A DNA stretch of 64,000 nt from Pontibacter populi (lineage in GTDB: Bacteria > Bacteroidota > Bacteroidia > Cytophagales > Hymenobacteraceae), in assembly GCF_019336435.1 (NCBI RefSeq), contig NZ_JAHWXQ010000003.1, positions 434,001 to 498,000 on the forward strand, in the 5' to 3' direction. The notes beneath the pieces were generated by a model that saw only the letters and a program-made list of their open reading frames with translations, did no database searches and was not told the DNA's origin. Shown here in pieces: positions 16,088 through 23,375 of the stretch. The translations under genes and the position numbers were made by a program. Each line of letters starts with the position of its first letter. The first letter of the stretch is position 1.

Positions 16088-16396
16088 ATGCATATGTTCA
16101 ACAGCAACTACTTTGTTTACATTACTTCCAATACCACCCGCTCCACTTACTACATAGGTGTAACAAACGATTTGGCTCGTCGGCTAAATGAACACTATCA
16201 TAACAGTGGAGACAGGAAAACATTTGCTGGGCGCTATTACTGCTATACCTTAATTTACTATGAGCGCTTAAATTCGCCTGATGATGCAATAGCCCGTGAA
16301 AAGCAGTTGAAAGGCTGGAGCAGGAGTAAGAAAGAAGCACTTATAAGAAAGCATAATCAGCTTCTTAAGTCGCTTAATAACTTGGTACTGGAGTAG
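16088..16396 (+). CDS. GIY-YIG nuclease family protein
   Basis: A 102-residue single-domain protein. FVYITSN and YYIGVTNDLARRLNEH give the GIY-YIG core, here in the YIT/YIG form, with the catalytic Arg in ARRLNEH. YYERLNSPDDAIAREKQLKG, with the catalytic Glu in AREKQLKGW, completes the UvrC-type fold. Stand-alone proteins of this kind are abundant in Bacteroidota, often in several copies, and their function is not settled. The start at 16094 (MFNSNYF) is equally good. The MITE-like inverted repeat upstream makes it a possible partner of that repeat, but this is an inference. Confidence 0.9.
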   Translation: MHMFNSNYFVYITSNTTRSTYYIGVTNDLARRLNEHYHNSGDRKTFAGRYYCYTLIYYERLNSPDDAIAREKQLKGWSRSKKEALIRKHNQLLKSLNNLVLE

Positions 16397-16619
16397 GTAA
16401 AATGCCCCCTGTCTTAGACTACCGAGAACGAGAGATTGAAACTAGCGAGCGTAGCTCAGAGGGGATAAAGGGGTGGTTGGACCAACGGCAACTATAAAAC
16501 TTTACCTCCAACTATAGCATGAAGACCAATCCTGCCAATCCTTTAATCCTGTAAATCCTGATTCAGACAATACTTGTCCCTGCCGGGTCAGTTGCGTTAC
16601 AAACTCAACACCATAGATA

Positions 16620-16646
16620 GGCACGGGTTGCAAACCCGCGCCAGCG
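16620..16646 (+). repeat. REP palindrome copy 11
   Basis: GGCACGGGTTGCAAACCCGC GCCAGCG. The arms changed from GAGCT/AGCTC to GGGTT/AACCC with full compensation, so the hairpin is kept. Confidence 0.8.
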
Positions 16647-16689
16647 AAAAAAGGACTATTAAACCATAGAACTATAACATCAACTATAG

Positions 16690-16725
16690 GCGCAATTCCC
16701 CTCCCGGGAGGGGCAGGGGTAGGTA
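16690..16725. repeat. C/G-run palindrome CCCCTCCCGGGAGGGG
   Basis: A perfect short palindrome followed by CAGGGGTAGG. It belongs to the same kind of dispersed spacer repeat as those at 345 and 15729. Confidence 0.5.
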
Positions 16726-16928
16726 AAACTCCAACCATAAAACAATACCAAAAACAGTGGCCTTATCGGGCTGTTTACTGGGGAGGCTATAAATAAAATG
16801 CAGATACATTATGGCTCTGTAAACAACATTGCACCATTTCAGCCGTTAAAGATGAAATGAAAGTGCGGACCGAATGGCATTTGTCGTGGAAGAAAGCATA
16901 AAATATTTCTCACTAAATTCTTATTACT

Positions 16929-17342
16929 ATGAAAAAACTTAATTGGGCATTCCTGATCCTTTTTTCTTTTGCGTTTGTTGCCTGCGATGACGATGATGAT
17001 GAAGTAACGCTGGATACTACCGACCCTGTTATCACGATCACTTCACCTACTGAAGGTGCTGCAGTTACTGCTGGTGGCGTAATTAACCTGGAAGGTACTG
17101 TAACAGATAACGAGGGGCTGGAAGAAATTACGATCAGTATTACGGACCCAAGTGGTACAAATACAGAGCTTACTGATATGACAATCAGAGACTTCCTGAA
17201 CGACGATAGAAATGCAGATTTTGACCTTGATATTAACGTAGATGCTAACGCCGCTCCCGGTGACTGGACTGTTATTGTAACAGCGCTGGATGATGCCGGA
17301 AACGAAGCATCTGAGTCTGTAATGGTTACGCTGAGTGAATAA
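16929..17342 (+). CDS. DUF4625 Ig-like lipoprotein
   Basis: A 137-residue protein. The lipoprotein signal ends in FVAC (Cys19) and is followed by an Asp/Glu run (DDDDDEVT), a typical Bacteroidota surface-export feature. TDPVITITSPTEGAAVTAGG opens a single Ig/cadherin-like beta-sandwich, continued by INLEGTVTDNEGLEEITISI and ending in VTALDDAGNEASESVMVTL. This fits DUF4625. Function is unknown; such domains usually mediate binding at the cell surface. It is a single gene closed by a strong terminator. Confidence 0.8.
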   Translation: MKKLNWAFLILFSFAFVACDDDDDEVTLDTTDPVITITSPTEGAAVTAGGVINLEGTVTDNEGLEEITISITDPSGTNTELTDMTIRDFLNDDRNADFDLDINVDANAAPGDWTVIVTALDDAGNEASESVMVTLSE

Positions 17343-17366
17343 GCACGAGTGCTTAACACCAGATAC

Positions 17367-17400
17367 AAAAAAGGCCTTGCTCATTGCAAGGCCTTTTTTA
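17367..17400 (+). terminator. Rho-independent terminator
   Basis: AAAAAAGGCCTTGC paired with GCAAGGCCTTTTTT around TCATT, 25 bp after the DUF4625 stop codon. Confidence 0.92.
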
Positions 17401-17442
17401 TTATGGGCAATCAAAACTCCCCAATTCCTAAACTTTCCAACT

Positions 17443-17475
17443 TTTTAACTCTCTAACTCTCTAACTCTCTAACTC
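17443..17475. repeat. Short tandem repeat (CTAACTCT)n
   Basis: About four units of the 8-mer CTAACTCT run between the terminator and the ABC gene stop. It could be a slippage-prone simple repeat; no function is evident. Confidence 0.6.
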
Positions 17476-17479
17476 AAGA

Positions 17480-18451
17480 CTACACCCACCACACATCGCT
17501 AAGCTTTACCTGCACTGCATCGCCTGCTTTAAACCCGTCTTTGCCTGTTTTCACCAGCAGCGTTACATCTTCAACCTGTACGTCCAGCTCATAGTGGCTG
17601 CCAAAGTAGTGCGCTGCCATAACCACACCCGGCACACCTCCCGAAGCAACTAACGTTGTGTTTTCAGGGCGGACGAGCAGATCTTTACCTTTCGTTTTAT
17701 TGTCGCCAGGTTTAATAAATGCCTTTGATTTATCTGCAGGTATAGCATTGTATTTCCCGAAAAGCGAAGCGGTATACTCATTTACCGGCTGTTTATAGAT
17801 CTGCTGCGGATTACCCTGCTGAATCAGTTTGCCATCTTGTATAACCAGTATCTCATCGGCCCAGGAAAGCGTATCGTGCGGGTCGTGGGAGATGAGGATG
17901 CAGGTAATTCCAAGTTCATCACTGATGTCATGAATAACAGATTTCAGGATACGCTTATGCCCCATGTCCAGGTTTGAGTAAGGCTCATCGAGCAGGAGCA
18001 GGCTGGGCCAGGAACTGAGCAGGCGGGCAAGGGCAATGCGCTGCCTTTCGCCACCGGAAAGCTGGTTGGTTCTGCGTTTTGCTAAATGGCTGATGCGGCA
18101 GACCTCATACAAGGTCCGGGCCTCTTCGGCTGACAGGGAATTGGCATAGCTGAGTACCTGCTCTACGCGCAAAAATTGTGGCAGCTCGAACTGCTGCGAC
18201 AGATAGGCGATACCGGGGTGGCCGGGCACCAGCTTATCATGCGGACCGATAACTCTTTCACCCTCGAACATAACCTGGCCGGCACTTGGTTGTACCAGGC
18301 CGGCTATCGTTTGCAGCAGCGTACTTTTACCAGAACCGGTTTCACCTGAAAGGGCGATCTTCCGGTGCTCCTCCATACTGAAGTTGATGTCTTTTAAGAT
18401 AACGATGCCTTCTTCTACCACATTAATTCCTGAAACATCTAAAAAGGCCAT
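17480..18451 (-). CDS. ABC transporter ATP-binding protein with TOBE-like domain
   Basis: The start at 18451 (MAFLDVSGINVVEEG) gives 323 residues; an in-frame ATG at 18508 adds a polar extension not expected in this family. Walker A is SGETGSGKST, the signature LSGGERQRIA, Walker B LLLLDEP and the H-loop LISHDP. After about residue 245 a TOBE-type domain follows (LLVRPENTTLVASGG and LDVQVEDVTLLVKTG). This order is like PotA/FbpC/MalK-type import ATPases. No permease or binding protein is adjacent, so the substrate cannot be named and the protein must pair with components encoded elsewhere. The ATPase motifs are complete. Confidence 0.9.
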   Translation of the reverse strand: MAFLDVSGINVVEEGIVILKDINFSMEEHRKIALSGETGSGKSTLLQTIAGLVQPSAGQVMFEGERVIGPHDKLVPGHPGIAYLSQQFELPQFLRVEQVLSYANSLSAEEARTLYEVCRISHLAKRRTNQLSGGERQRIALARLLSSWPSLLLLDEPYSNLDMGHKRILKSVIHDISDELGITCILISHDPHDTLSWADEILVIQDGKLIQQGNPQQIYKQPVNEYTASLFGKYNAIPADKSKAFIKPGDNKTKGKDLLVRPENTTLVASGGVPGVVMAAHYFGSHYELDVQVEDVTLLVKTGKDGFKAGDAVQVKLSDVWWV

Positions 18452-18508
18452 GGGCTGCGGGTTTTGTATCTGATAATCTTGAATGCCAAAAGTACTTGAA
18501 AGCGGCAA

Positions 18509-18835
18509 ACAATCCCAGCGCTATAGTTGCACAAGCGGTTAAAGCTGCAGTTAAACTATACCCCGGAAGCAGGAAACTATAGTTTACCCCGGGTACTAAA
18601 ACAAAAAAGCCGCTCGGGTATGGAGAGGCTTGTCATTTAGATCTCAGCAACTATAGACTTAGCTTAGCGGTTACCTGTAATAAGGCTGAATCCGGCAGGT
18701 AATAAAATAACAAAAGGTACAGGTAAACACATCATCTGAATATGCTTACCGATACCTTTGGTTTTTATTGTCAGGGTGTGACTTAAAGTAAAACTTCAGT
18801 TTATGAAGTTTGCCTTAAGCACAGCAGTGTATTGC
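18509..18835. other. Spacer with iterated CTATAG sites
   Basis: Carries an AACTATAGTT palindrome at 18575-18584 and half-sites at about 18523 and 18652. It should also hold the promoter of the ABC gene. No coding signal or convincing terminator was seen. Confidence 0.5.
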
Positions 18836-19291
18836 TTATATAAGTTTTACTTTAACAGCATTCAGGCCTTTCAAACCTTTCTCTACTTCAAAAGAAACTT
18901 TATCGTTTTCTTTTATTGCGCTGGCAAGGCCATTCTGGTGCACAAAGATGCTTTCCTGGGTTTCGTGGTCTCTGATAAAACCATAGCCTTTAGAAGTATT
19001 AAACATGGTTACTGTTCCTTTTCTGATCAGGTCAGCCGGGTCAGCTTCTGCCTGTCTGGAAACTCCAATCTGGATATCTTCCTGCTTAATTACCTTCTTT
19101 TTCTTGGTCGGATCTGGCGGCGTTTCGGTGATATTACCGTTCTCATCCACATAAGCCATCATCTCGTCCAGGCCTTTACCTTTGTCAGAGTTGGCCTTAC
19201 GATCCTCTTTCTTTGCTTCCTTGTCCTGTCTCTTTCTTAACTTCTTTTTTTCTTTTTCTTTTTTACTAAAAGTTTCCTGTGATCTACCCAT
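18836..19291 (-). CDS. Cold-shock domain protein with long charged N-terminus
   Basis: A 151-residue protein. Residues 1-40 are very rich in Lys, Arg and Glu (SKKEKEKKKLRKRQDKEAKK). A linker (about 41-88) contains MMAYVDENGNITETPPDP. The last 65 residues form a cold-shock domain with RNP1 KGYGFIRD and RNP2-like SIFVHQ, ending GLNAVKVKLI. Cold-shock domains bind single-stranded RNA or DNA and melt RNA structure. The charged tail probably adds nonspecific nucleic-acid binding. It is the first of three cold-shock genes in the window and lies in the same direction as the small gene at 19350. Confidence 0.9.
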   Translation of the reverse strand: MGRSQETFSKKEKEKKKLRKRQDKEAKKEDRKANSDKGKGLDEMMAYVDENGNITETPPDPTKKKKVIKQEDIQIGVSRQAEADPADLIRKGTVTMFNTSKGYGFIRDHETQESIFVHQNGLASAIKENDKVSFEVEKGLKGLNAVKVKLI

Positions 19292-19349
19292 ATTTTGATT
19301 ATTGATTTCTGTTATTCTGTTCCTGTGATCGTTGGCGCTAACCGGCTAA

Positions 19350-19574
19350 TTACTTAGCCAGGAAATTGGTGCCATTGCGTATCCACTTCTCGAAGAAGTT
19401 ATTGTCGCTGAACTCGCCTGTTACCAGTTCAAAGTCGGCTACATCTTTGTTTGTACGGGAATCCATGAAGCCTGGTAATGAATCCTGGTTATTTGGTATC
19501 CAGTCCTGGCCTTTTTTTAGGGCTACACATATGTACTCGCGCGTGGTGGTGTCAACTAAGTATTTTCTGTTCAT
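19350..19574 (-). CDS. Small conserved protein downstream of cold-shock gene (copy 1)
   Basis: A 74-residue protein of unknown family. It is clearly paralogous to the protein at 47321-47548: both start MNRKYLVDT, share ALKKG-DW-PNN---LPGFM in the middle, and end NFFEKWIRNGTN or VFFEKWIRNGTN. Each copy lies downstream of a short cold-shock gene, in the same direction, across a terminator hairpin. The repeated pairing suggests a job in the cold-shock response or regulation by read-through, but no biochemical role can be assigned. Confidence 0.8.
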   Translation of the reverse strand: MNRKYLVDTTTREYICVALKKGQDWIPNNQDSLPGFMDSRTNKDVADFELVTGEFSDNNFFEKWIRNGTNFLAK

Positions 19575-19655
19575 GATAATTGGTAGGTTAAGTTGGATAA
19601 CAATGATGCAGCCAGGGCCGCGAAAAGAGGGAAGTGCCAGGGCACTTAGGTAACA

Positions 19656-19688
19656 ATAAAAAAGCCTTACTAAACGTAAGGCTTTTTA
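19656..19688 (-). terminator. Hairpin terminator between csp and small gene (copy 1)
   Basis: AAAAAGCCTTAC paired with GTAAGGCTTTTT around TAAAC. It lies between the cold-shock gene (ends 19709) and the small gene (starts 19574), so it could partly end transcription inside the module. The copy at 47606 has the same position. Confidence 0.85.
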
Positions 19689-19708
19689 TAATTAGGTATT
19701 AAGCCAGA

Positions 19709-19900
19709 CTAAGCTAACTTTACATTGACTGCGTTCAGTCCTCTCTTGCCTTCCTGTAGATCAAAAGTAACCTTGTCGTTCTCTCTGATTTCGTTTACTA
19801 AACCAGTTACGTGTACAAAGTACTCCTGATTTGAATTTTCTTCTTTGATGAAACCAAAACCTTTAGTGTCGTTGAAGAATTTTACTGTTCCGTTATTCAT
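19709..19900 (-). CDS. Cold-shock protein (CspA family, copy 1)
   Basis: A 63-residue single cold-shock domain. RNP1 is KGFGFIKE and RNP2 is EYFVHVTG. It starts MNNGTVKFFNDT and ends GKRGLNAVNVKLA. It acts as an RNA chaperone in the cytoplasm. It is about 83% identical by eye to the copy at 47659-47850, and the leader upstream is conserved too. Regulation through the long 5' leader, as in E. coli cspA, is plausible. Confidence 0.95.
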   Translation of the reverse strand: MNNGTVKFFNDTKGFGFIKEENSNQEYFVHVTGLVNEIRENDKVTFDLQEGKRGLNAVNVKLA

Positions 19901-19912
19901 GTTGTGATTTGA

Positions 19913-19990
19913 TTTATTATATACCTACTACAAGTTTAGTGGCATATACGTTCATTATTTCTTACAATATACAATAAAAAGTTTACAATA
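19913..19990 (-). promoter_or_regulatory. Conserved csp leader/promoter block (copy 1)
   Basis: This block aligns with 47862-47940 over about 78 bp. Shared pieces include ATATACCTACTACA, GGCATATRCGTTCATTAT and TTACAATATACAATAAAAA (plus-strand reading). On the minus strand it gives TTGTAAAC, then TTTTTATTGTATATTG, which could be the promoter, then about 60 nt of leader before the ATG. Such conservation outside coding sequence, while third positions of the genes differ, suggests selected RNA or promoter function. Confidence 0.65.
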
Positions 19991-20235
19991 AACTAATATC
20001 TTATATAAATAGGTGAATAATGCCACTAAAAATAAGAATATTTGTAAAAAGCCTGATTTATTTTTGCAGAACAAGGCCTTTACACGGCTAAATACAAATT
20101 CTGAGCTGTCTGACAGGCACCCTCAAATAATGCTATTAAGGCGTTTAAAACTAAATGGCTTTTCGGAAAATGCTGGTTTTGTGTAACGTTATAGTTGTGT
20201 GCCTTTTGCAAACTATAATAGCCCCGGTTGATACA

Positions 20236-20245
20236 AACTATAGTT
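20236..20245. repeat. AACTATAGTT highly iterated palindrome (family entry; one copy shown)
   Basis: Exact copies start at 18575, 20236, 21026, 22292, 22533, 23275, 25325, 27114, 27231, 27262, 28076, 30692, 35471, 37296, 38199, 42098, 43279, 43389, 47228, 53692, 54963 and 55636. Many more positions carry the core CTATAG or a single arm (AACTATA or TATAGTT). Random expectation for a 10-mer in 64 kb is well below one. Copies occur both in spacers and in genes (for example 22292, 25325, 27114 and 53692), where they often encode Thr-Ile-Val. Confidence 0.9.
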
Positions 20246-20288
20246 CCTGTTTAGTATAATTGTAAAACGTAAACTATAAACCATTCCT

Positions 20289-20963
20289 ATGAAGAAGTAT
20301 CCTGTTCTGTTGGGAGCCCTGTCGCTGGCTGCGCTGCTCTCGTTCTCGTTTACCCCGGCAACTAAAAATGCTGCCGACAAACCTGCCGTAACTGCCGTAG
20401 CAGCGGCAAACCTGAAAGTGAACACCCAGGCAAGCACCATGAAGTGGAATGCTAAAAAAGTGGGCGGGGAACACTATGGAACTATAAACCTGGCAGATGG
20501 CGCACTTCAGCTGAATGGCAACAAATTAACAGGCGGTAACTTTACGATTGACATGCGCTCTATAGTTGTGCAGGATATTACACGGGCCGAATCGAACAAG
20601 AAACTGACCGACCATTTAAAGTCTGATGACTTCTTCTCTGTTGAGAATCACCCGAAGGCTACGTTTACCATAACCAAAGTAGGTCGCCTGACCAAAGCAA
20701 AAGCAGGGGAGCCGAACTATAACGTAACCGGTAACCTGACTATAAAAGGTATCACAAACCAAATCACGTTTCCGGCAACTGTAAAAGTTACCGGCAAATC
20801 GGCAGAGGCTACAGCGCTGATCGAAGTAGACCGCACCAAGTACGACATTAAATACAGATCCGGAATGATGGGCACTGCTGCCGATAAGATCATTTACGAT
20901 AACTTCACCATCGACCTGAAACTGGTAGCTGATGCAGGTACAAACACTGCTGAAAGCAAGTAA
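20289..20963 (+). CDS. YceI family periplasmic protein
   Basis: A 224-residue protein with a Sec signal peptide (VLLGALSLAALLSFSFTPA) and no lipobox. After a low-complexity Ala/Thr/Val linker (30-45), the YceI barrel begins at VNTQASTMKWNAKKVGGEHY. Further conserved pieces are LTDHLKSDDFFSVENHPKAT, YNVTGNLTIKGITNQITFP, and the end YDNFTIDLKLVA. A role in binding a lipid-like ligand in the periplasm is expected. It is a paralogue of the lipoprotein at 546. Three CTATAG half-sites precede the gene and two lie inside it. Confidence 0.92.
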   Translation: MKKYPVLLGALSLAALLSFSFTPATKNAADKPAVTAVAAANLKVNTQASTMKWNAKKVGGEHYGTINLADGALQLNGNKLTGGNFTIDMRSIVVQDITRAESNKKLTDHLKSDDFFSVENHPKATFTITKVGRLTKAKAGEPNYNVTGNLTIKGITNQITFPATVKVTGKSAEATALIEVDRTKYDIKYRSGMMGTAADKIIYDNFTIDLKLVADAGTNTAESK

Positions 20964-20979
20964 CCATAACAGCTTAAAT

Positions 20980-21018
20980 AAAAGAGCCTCGCAGCTATAA
21001 ACTGAGAGGCTCTTTTTA
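20980..21018. terminator. Terminator between convergent yceI and sugar dehydrogenase genes
   Basis: AAAGAGCCTC paired with GAGGCTCTTT around a 15-nt loop, with flanking A and T runs. Confidence 0.85.
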
Positions 21019-21034
21019 TGCATTAAACTATAGT

Positions 21035-22330
21035 TTACTTTTTAGGAGAGACTTTCCAAAGTTCCCCGTTCTTTTCGTCGGTAACTATGAAGAGCGAGCC
21101 GTCCGGGCCCTGGCGTACATCCCGGATGCGCTGGTTGCGGTCAGTGAGTAAATGCTCTTCACCGGTAACGCGGTCGTTTTCTAACTGCAGCCGTACCAGC
21201 ATTTTGTCTTTCAGGCCTCCTACAAATAAATTGCCCTTCCACTGCGGGAAAGCGCTGCCGCTATAGAACTGCGCACCCGACGGAGCAATTACAGGGTCCC
21301 AGTAGTATACAGGATCTACATACCCCTGCTTGGTTGTAACAGAATTAGGGATTGGTTTGCCTGAGTATTCTTCGCCGAAGGTAACAACCGGCCAGCCATA
21401 GTTCTTGCCTTTTTCGATCAGGTTCACTTCGTCACCTCCCTGAGGGCCGTGCTCTACAATCCAGAACCTTCCCTGGTCATCAAATGCAGACGCTTGCACA
21501 TTACGGTGGCCAACACTCCAGATCTCAGGCATGGCGCCCTGCTGGTTCATGAACGGATTGTCGGGAGCAGGTTTGCCATCGGTTGTAATGCGGAGCGTCT
21601 TACCCATGTGGCTGTTCATTTGCTGTGCCTGTGGTCTTATCTCTAAATCAGAACGCTCTCCAAGTGTAACATATAACATGCCATCCGGGCCAAATGCCAG
21701 GCGTGAACCAAAGTGCATCTCTCCGTTGTAAGCAGGTTTGGCTTGGAAAATAACCTTTACTTGGGATAAGCTTTTATTATCGGCTGAAAGCACGCCTTTT
21801 GCCACACTGGTAGCATTGCCGTTTGCGCGCGGTTCTGAAAAGCTCCAGTAAATGGTCCGGTCAGTAGCAAATCCGGGACTAAGTGCCACATCGAGCAAAC
21901 CTCCCTGGCCGCGGGCGTCCACCTTAGGCAGGCCGGTTATAGGTTGCCCTACCTGCCCTGCTGCTGTTATCATCCGAAGCCTTCCGGACTTTTCCGTAAC
22001 CAGTAAATCACCGTTTGGAAGTGGCTCTACTGCCCACGGATTTTCAAGATTCTTTGCCAGTACCACTACATCAAAAGCAGCATCAGAAGTAATGCCGCTG
22101 GCCCGGTTCTGTTCCGGGAATGTTGGTTTCTGGTCTGGTACGTTCGCTTCCCTGGTTTCGAGTGGCTTTCTGTCAGTCTGGGCCGTTGGCGCTGCAGGTT
22201 CCGTTGTCTTGGTGGTGTCGGTGGTAGTGGTTTGCGTGCCTTCTTCGGTTGTGGTGGCGCTTTGATTGCAGCCTGTTCCGGCAAGAGCCAGAACTATAGT
22301 TGCCGCTACTGAAAGTGTCAGTCTTTTCAT
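21035..22330 (-). CDS. PQQ-dependent aldose sugar dehydrogenase-like lipoprotein
   Basis: A 431-residue protein. The lipobox is GTGC (Cys21), followed by a Thr/Pro-rich linker to about residue 75. The six-bladed propeller of the soluble glucose/sorbosone dehydrogenase family then starts: LAKNLENPWAVEPLPNGDLL, VTEKSGRLRMI, and GGLLDVALSPGF. MHFGSRLAFGPDGMLYVTLG, VGHRNVQASAFD and EHGPQGGDEVNLIEKGKNYGW follow, and they include the usual active-site His and Arg. The enzyme would oxidise aldoses in the periplasm with PQQ as cofactor. PQQ biosynthesis genes are not in this window. Single gene. Confidence 0.93.
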   Translation of the reverse strand: MKRLTLSVAATIVLALAGTGCNQSATTTEEGTQTTTTDTTKTTEPAAPTAQTDRKPLETREANVPDQKPTFPEQNRASGITSDAAFDVVVLAKNLENPWAVEPLPNGDLLVTEKSGRLRMITAAGQVGQPITGLPKVDARGQGGLLDVALSPGFATDRTIYWSFSEPRANGNATSVAKGVLSADNKSLSQVKVIFQAKPAYNGEMHFGSRLAFGPDGMLYVTLGERSDLEIRPQAQQMNSHMGKTLRITTDGKPAPDNPFMNQQGAMPEIWSVGHRNVQASAFDDQGRFWIVEHGPQGGDEVNLIEKGKNYGWPVVTFGEEYSGKPIPNSVTTKQGYVDPVYYWDPVIAPSGAQFYSGSAFPQWKGNLFVGGLKDKMLVRLQLENDRVTGEEHLLTDRNQRIRDVRQGPDGSLFIVTDEKNGELWKVSPKK

Positions 22331-22624
22331 AGTTTACTTCGCTTTAATTTTTATCCGGTCCGGGCCGGTAATCTATCGGTATAATTATTTAACGCGCTGA
22401 AAATTATTGTACTAGATAACCTGCTATAAAGTTTATGCAGCAGCAATACCCGGGATTGGGACAGCTATACTAAAGCATAGTATTTACCTGAATCACATAC
22501 TTGAGTAGCCTGCAACTATAGCCCGAAGCATCAACTATAGTTTGCTGTTTTTTACGGGTATGCGTATAGGCAAAATGATTATAAATGAGCAACTTGTATA
22601 CTATAAACTAAACCGGGTATCGAT

Positions 22625-23227
22625 ATGAAAATTACGCTGGCAACTCTCTTGTTTTCTATAGTTGGCTTCTGCGCCATGGGCCAATCTGCCATTCCGACAA
22701 CTGAAGTACAGATAAAAGCTGCGGTGCTGGCCGCACCTGCTGATAAACGCGCCGGTGCTGCGGTGTATGGGTACAACCAGAAAGGCGAAATGGTCATGTT
22801 GCGAAAGGGCACGAACGAAATGGTTTGCCTGGCTGATGATCCGAAACAGAAAGGCTTTTCCGTGTCGTGCTACCACAAAGACCTGGACCCGTTTATGGCA
22901 CGTGGCCGCGAGTTGAAAAAGCAGGGCAAAGCGCACCAGGAAATATTTGATATGCGGGAAGCAGAAGCCAAAAGCGGTAAGCTCAACATGCCCAAGCAGC
23001 CAACCTCGCTTTTTGTTTACACGGCCACCGACGAAGATGTTGACCCGAAAACGGGAGAAGTAAAGAATGGCTACCTGCGCTACGTAGTATACATCCCGTA
23101 CGCCACTGCCGAAAGCACCGGGTTGCCTCTTAAACCCGAAGCTCCAGGGATGCCCTGGATCATGTTTCCCGGCTCGCACAGCGCCCATATCATGATCACA
23201 CCTCCGCCGCCGGCAAAAGAGAAATAA
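22625..23227 (+). CDS. Secreted protein of unknown function
   Basis: A 200-residue protein with a signal peptide (ITLATLLFSIVGFCAMGQSA). The mature part has VQIKAAVLAAPADKRAGAAV, a central GTNEMVCLADDP with two Cys (VCLADD and VSCYHKDLDPFMARGRELKK), and a C-terminal VVYIPYATAESTGLPLKPEA followed by PWIMFPGSHSAHIMITPPPP. The protein has no motif I can assign. The His-rich end GSHSAHIMI might bind a metal or ligand, but that is speculation. It is flanked by CTATAG sites on both sides and is probably transcribed alone. Confidence 0.75.
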   Translation: MKITLATLLFSIVGFCAMGQSAIPTTEVQIKAAVLAAPADKRAGAAVYGYNQKGEMVMLRKGTNEMVCLADDPKQKGFSVSCYHKDLDPFMARGRELKKQGKAHQEIFDMREAEAKSGKLNMPKQPTSLFVYTATDEDVDPKTGEVKNGYLRYVVYIPYATAESTGLPLKPEAPGMPWIMFPGSHSAHIMITPPPPAKEK

Positions 23228-23375
23228 GCAGCGCGCAGCTATAGTTTGAGCAGGCAGTTTTATAGTTGCGGTTAAACTATAGTTCACGTTTACTCCGGGA
23301 GGAATGGCTTACGTAAATTATATCTTTCCATAAGGTGACAGGGTATTTACATATTCTTATCAGAAACTAAGCAGT

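Larger units (their letters stand above)
16397..16928. other. Repeat-bearing spacer without a gene
   Basis: The spacer holds G-run repeat fragments (about 16430-16480, GAGCGTAGCTCAGAGGGG), several CTATAG sites (16509, 16683), REP copy 11 at 16620-16646, and a CCCCTCCCGGGAGGGG palindrome at about 16694. The last 120 bp are AT-rich and must contain the promoter of the lipoprotein gene at 16929. I see no coding signal. Confidence 0.6.

Noticed and set aside
17443..17475. CTAACTCT units considered as a CRISPR or minisatellite locus
   Set aside because: Only about four 8-bp units without spacers; a simple repeat.
18803..19240. Plus-strand frame opposite the cold-shock protein with charged tail
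   Set aside because: The minus-strand frame has RNP1 and RNP2 motifs; the plus frame is a shadow.
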